The translations under genes were made by a program, and so were the position numbers. This document shows positions 4,010-6,331 of a stretch of DNA of 6,331 nucleotides, piece by piece. The notes under the pieces were generated by a model. The model did no database searches and was not told where the DNA came from. It saw only the letters and a program-made list of their open reading frames with translations. This stretch comes from SIG565 sp045656145 (GTDB lineage Bacteria; Bacillota; Clostridia; Oscillospirales; Acutalibacteraceae), in the NCBI GenBank assembly GCA_045656145.1, contig JAZOQP010000039.1, positions 1 to 6,331 of the forward strand, read 5' to 3'. Within the stretch, counting starts at the first letter, position 1; every line of letters begins with the position of its first letter.

Positions 4010-4480
4010 ATGCAAGAAAACACCTGTTGCTTTATAGGGCATAGGAATATTAATGAAACGAAAGAATTAAAAAATGAGTTAAGAAAAGCTGTTTTGGAAT
4101 TGATAGCAAAAAACAATATTGATACATTTCTTTTTGGCAGCAAAAGCCAATTCAATGAATTGTGTTATAAAATTGTAAGCGAATTAAAAGAAAAATATCC
4201 ATATATTAAACGAATTTATGTAAGGGCGGAATATCCTGAAATAAATGAAGAATATAAAAATTATTTGCTTGAAAGATATGAGCATACATATTATCCCGAA
4301 AGGATATTGAATTCCGGCAAGGCGGTTTATGTTGAACGCAACTGTGAAATGATAGATAAAAGTCGGTTTTGCATTATATATTATAATGAGTCAAAAGTTA
4401 CCTTTGGCAGAAAAAGCGGAACAAAGAAAGCTTACCTTTATGCCCTTAAGGAAAAGAAAAATATTACATTATATAAATAG
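4010..4480 (+). CDS. SLOG-domain (YpsA/DUF1273-like) protein
   Basis: A 156-residue protein that resembles the clostridial SLOG proteins related to YpsA. It opens with the strand-loop TCCFIGHRNI (residues 5-14), followed by a helix and DTFLFGSKSQFNELC, then IKRIYVRAEYP, YYPERILNSGKAVYVERNCEMIDKS, and a C-terminal KSGTKKAYLYAL helix. This is a Rossmann-like fold. SLOG proteins are thought to bind nucleotides or nucleotide-derived ligands, and the domain recurs in several anti-phage and stress contexts. The biochemical role of this subgroup is not established. I chose ATG 4010 over ATG 4004 because GGAG at 3998-4001 is eight bases from 4010 but only two from 4004. The gene is AT-rich. No terminator follows; the next promoter starts ten bases after the stop. 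Confidence 0.85.
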   Translation: MQENTCCFIGHRNINETKELKNELRKAVLELIAKNNIDTFLFGSKSQFNELCYKIVSELKEKYPYIKRIYVRAEYPEINEEYKNYLLERYEHTYYPERILNSGKAVYVERNCEMIDKSRFCIIYYNESKVTFGRKSGTKKAYLYALKEKKNITLYK

Positions 4481-4489
4481 GTTAAGTTC

Positions 4490-4518
4490 TTGACACAAAT
4501 TATCTTGAAGTGTATAAT
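4490..4518 (+). promoter_or_regulatory. Consensus promoter of the SGNH lipoprotein gene
   Basis: TTGACA (4490-4495) and TATAAT (4513-4518) are both perfect, with a 17-bp spacer. It lies 38 bases before the preferred start codon. Confidence 0.88.
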
Positions 4519-4556
4519 GAAAATGTAAATAAATCATTTTATAAAGGAAGATGTTT

Positions 4557-6005
4557 ATGAAAAAGTTATTGGCAATTATTTTATGCTTAGCGCTTGTTTT
4601 CTCTCTTGCTGCTTGCGGAGGCGAAGAGGCGCAGGAACCGGCGGGTGATGTTGGAAATACCGAGCAGACCTCCGGAACTTCTGAACAGCCTGATAACCAA
4701 GAACAACCGAGTAATCAGGAACAGCAGCCGGAACAGCAACCGGAACAAGAGCCGGAACAAGAGCCTGAGCAACAACCGGAACAAGAGCCGGAACAGCAGC
4801 CAGAACACCAGCCTGAGCAACAACCGGAACAGCAGCCGGAGCAACAGCCGGAACAGCAGCCGGAACAGCAGCCTGAAATACCGGCTGTAACCGAAACAGT
4901 ATTTGAGAGCGAACGCACCCTCAATAAATCGGGCGCCGTAAAAAAGGTTGATACACTCGCTAATACATATTATAAATTAACAAAAGAAAAGAAACTCAAT
5001 GTTGCATACTTTGGTGGTTCGGTAACCGGGGGCACAGGCAGCACATCGGGCTATTGCTGGAGAACTGCAACAACAAAGTGGTTCCAGGATAACTTCCCGG
5101 GTGCTCAGATTAATGAAATCGATAATTCGTGGGGTGGCACCAGCTCGTTATGGGGCTACAACCGTATGGATAGAGATGATTCGGGCAGCAAGGTAAATCT
5201 TATTGCTTCAAAACCCGACCTCGTGTTTATCGAGTTCTCAATCAATGATGTTTATGCGCATTTAACAAGAATGCAGTCTACCTATTATATGGAAGGTATT
5301 ATAAAGAAACTCCGCAAGGCTAATCCTAAGGTTGATATTGTTATTGTATTCGTAACCGATAAGAGTTCTCAAGGCAAAGAGCATGATAACATTTTAGCTC
5401 ATAAGGATGTAGCGGCTCACTATGGTATCCCCACCATTAATGTAGGCGATGCTCTCGTTGCCGAGCTTAAAAAGACAGGCGGCGTTTGGGAAGATTACGT
5501 AACCGATATAGTTCATCCGAACGAAAAGGGTTATAAGGTATATGCTGACTGCATTGCTCAGTATCTAAAGAAAACCTTTGTTACCTCTCCCGATAAATCG
5601 GGTGTGAAAGACCATACAAATCCCGCGAATGATTTAGTATCGAACGCCATTCAGGGCTCGCAGATTATCCCTGCAAGCCAAATCACAACATATACAGGTT
5701 TTGTTCCGATTAATGGTAAGAGCGTTAATTGTCCCTCCTTTGGTGGCAAGCACCTCTTTGGTAAAAGAGGAGACACCATCACTGTTGAATTCGAAGGCAG
5801 AGGCTTAGGTCTTCTCATTGATGGTGGCGGCTCAAGTAAAATTATTGTTAAAATTGGTAACGAAACCAATGTATTCAGCGCTGCGGGCGGCAATAATTTC
5901 GAATATGTAGGTATCGAAAACCTTAAATATGGCAAGCATACCGCAGAAATAACCGTTGATATGGGCTCAAAGGTAGCCGTTGGCGGAATTATGATTGAAA
6001 AATAA
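4557..6005 (+). CDS. Secreted SGNH/GDSL hydrolase lipoprotein with PEQQ linker
   Basis: This is a predicted surface-anchored esterase. ATG 4557 is preferred over 4551 because the AGGAAG box (4545-4550) touches the earlier ATG. A lipoprotein signal MKKLLAIILCLALVFSLAAC ends at the lipobox cysteine (residue 20). Residues 58-105 are twelve PEQQ-type units, a flexible cell-wall-spanning linker. The SGNH domain spans about 145-340. Block I is FGGSVTGG with nucleophile Ser155, block II is the glycine in WGGTSS, block III is SIND with Asn230, and block V is DIVHPNEKGY with Asp317 and His320. All catalytic residues are present. A C-terminal beta-rich domain (about 365-482) resembles a carbohydrate-binding or jelly-roll module by composition. 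Such enzymes often remove acetyl groups from plant or cell-wall polysaccharides; the substrate here is unknown. Codon use matches the middle of lysS, so this is probably a host gene. The length is 482 aa. Confidence 0.92.
   Translation: MKKLLAIILCLALVFSLAACGGEEAQEPAGDVGNTEQTSGTSEQPDNQEQPSNQEQQPEQQPEQEPEQEPEQQPEQEPEQQPEHQPEQQPEQQPEQQPEQQPEQQPEIPAVTETVFESERTLNKSGAVKKVDTLANTYYKLTKEKKLNVAYFGGSVTGGTGSTSGYCWRTATTKWFQDNFPGAQINEIDNSWGGTSSLWGYNRMDRDDSGSKVNLIASKPDLVFIEFSINDVYAHLTRMQSTYYMEGIIKKLRKANPKVDIVIVFVTDKSSQGKEHDNILAHKDVAAHYGIPTINVGDALVAELKKTGGVWEDYVTDIVHPNEKGYKVYADCIAQYLKKTFVTSPDKSGVKDHTNPANDLVSNAIQGSQIIPASQITTYTGFVPINGKSVNCPSFGGKHLFGKRGDTITVEFEGRGLGLLIDGGGSSKIIVKIGNETNVFSAAGGNNFEYVGIENLKYGKHTAEITVDMGSKVAVGGIMIEK
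4728..4871 (+). repeat. 12 x 12-bp tandem repeat (PEQQ codons)
   Basis: Twelve in-frame 12-bp units of the type CCGGAACAGCAG encode PEQQ, PEQE or PEHQ. The last units are nearly identical and the first ones more diverged. Because units are multiples of three, copy-number change would alter linker length without frameshift. Confidence 0.92.
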
Positions 6006-6020
6006 ATCTTAAATTCAGGC

Positions 6021-6049
6021 AAAAACTCGGGGTTTTCCCCGAGTTTTTT
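6021..6049 (+). terminator. Rho-independent terminator after the SGNH gene
   Basis: A perfect 12-bp stem AAAAACTCGGGG with CCCCGAGTTTTT encloses a TTTT loop (6033-6036) and runs into a T tract. It separates the lipoprotein gene from the rRNA promoter. Confidence 0.92.
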
Positions 6050-6089
6050 GTGTTGTTTAGCCTGTTAAAGTACAATATATAGTGCTATC

Positions 6090-6160
6090 AAAAAATATGA
6101 AAAAATTTTTTAAAAAAATGCAAAAAAAGGCTTGACAAAAGGGCTTTACTTTGGTATTAT
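6090..6160 (+). promoter_or_regulatory. rRNA operon promoter with UP-like A/T tracts
   Basis: A consensus -35 TTGACA (6132-6137) and a -10 TATTAT (6155-6160) have a 17-bp spacer. The 40 bases before the -35 are runs of A and T that resemble an UP element. Transcription probably starts at a G near 6166-6167, in keeping with growth-rate control of rRNA promoters. A weaker upstream promoter (TTGTTT at 6053, TATATA at 6076) is possible but not convincing. Confidence 0.8.
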
Positions 6161-6165
6161 AGTTA

Positions 6166-6331
6166 GGCTGTCGCAAAAAGCGAGGGCAACCTGAACCTTG
6201 AAAATTAAACAACGACAATAATAAGGACCCGACAATTCCGAGCGAGAAATCGCAGGAATAAGTCAAGTACTTTTTAAAAGTAAACGGACAAAAAAGACAG
6301 AAATGTCAGAGTTTTAAAATGAGCTAAAAAG
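6166..6331 (+). promoter_or_regulatory. 16S rRNA leader region (rRNA gene lies beyond window)
   Basis: The stretch ACCTTGAAAATTAAAC (6195-6210) is the boxA-like, processing-stem sequence usual just before 16S genes in Clostridia. The end of the window (GAGTTTTAAAATGAGCTAA) resembles the run-up to the 16S 5' end. The mature 16S sequence itself is not in the window, so the gene is inferred. Confidence 0.7.

Noticed and set aside
4715..4924. Minus-strand frame rich in Cys-Ser-Gly repeats, and a minus-strand Leu-Arg repeat frame at 4587-4844
   Set aside because: Both are antisense shadows of the PEQQ tandem repeat in the lipoprotein gene; they have no plausible start context.
6057..6266. Minus-strand open frame of 69 codons
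   Set aside because: It runs antisense through the rRNA promoter and leader and has no family-like sequence.
1..6331. CRISPR array, tRNA genes or insertion sequence
   Set aside because: No spaced identical repeats of CRISPR type, no tRNA cloverleaf and no transposase or integrase frame was found.

Overview
The window looks like a chromosomal segment of an anaerobic Firmicute, most likely a gut clostridium of the Oscillospirales type. The reasons are strong AGGAG-type ribosome binding sites, sigma-A promoters with 17-bp spacers, a SLOG protein and a TipA-like MerR protein of the kind common in Clostridia, a SGNH lipoprotein esterase, and a clostridial-style rRNA leader. The assignment is by style only; no species marker is present.

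Layout. 1-1131 is the 3' three quarters of lysS (lysyl-tRNA synthetase), a housekeeping gene that enters from the left. Its codon use is mosaic, with an abrupt switch near base 430 and another near 1070. 1132-3317 is an accessory zone. The last 26-27 bp of lysS (FPTMKPLD-stop) recur at 2034-2060 and 3292-3317, each time followed by a rho-independent terminator. This cuts the zone into two small units: unit A (1132-2060) carries one gene for an unrecognised two-helix membrane protein, and unit B (2061-3317) carries a 51-aa membrane protein and a MerR/TipA-like regulator on the minus strand. Neither unit encodes a recombinase. Unit A has dyad and direct repeats just inside both ends that resemble arm-type sites of a tyrosine integrase. 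The simplest reading is that small non-autonomous cassettes have stacked at the 3' end of lysS, each restoring the end of the gene. Inside unit B a second, different repeat pair (20 bp exact) sits at the 3' ends of both genes and repeats this arrangement on a smaller scale.

3318-4480 holds a ribbon-helix-helix protein and an XRE-type repressor on the minus strand, with a SLOG-domain protein divergent from the repressor. These AT-rich genes could be a third cassette, but no fourth lysS-end copy is visible to close it.

4490-6050 returns to host-like codon use. It holds a lipoprotein with a 12-copy PEQQ linker and a SGNH/GDSL hydrolase domain, with its own near-perfect promoter and terminator. 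6090-6331 is the promoter and leader of a ribosomal RNA operon whose 16S gene should begin just beyond the right edge. The accessory genes thus lie between a lysyl-tRNA synthetase gene and an rRNA operon.
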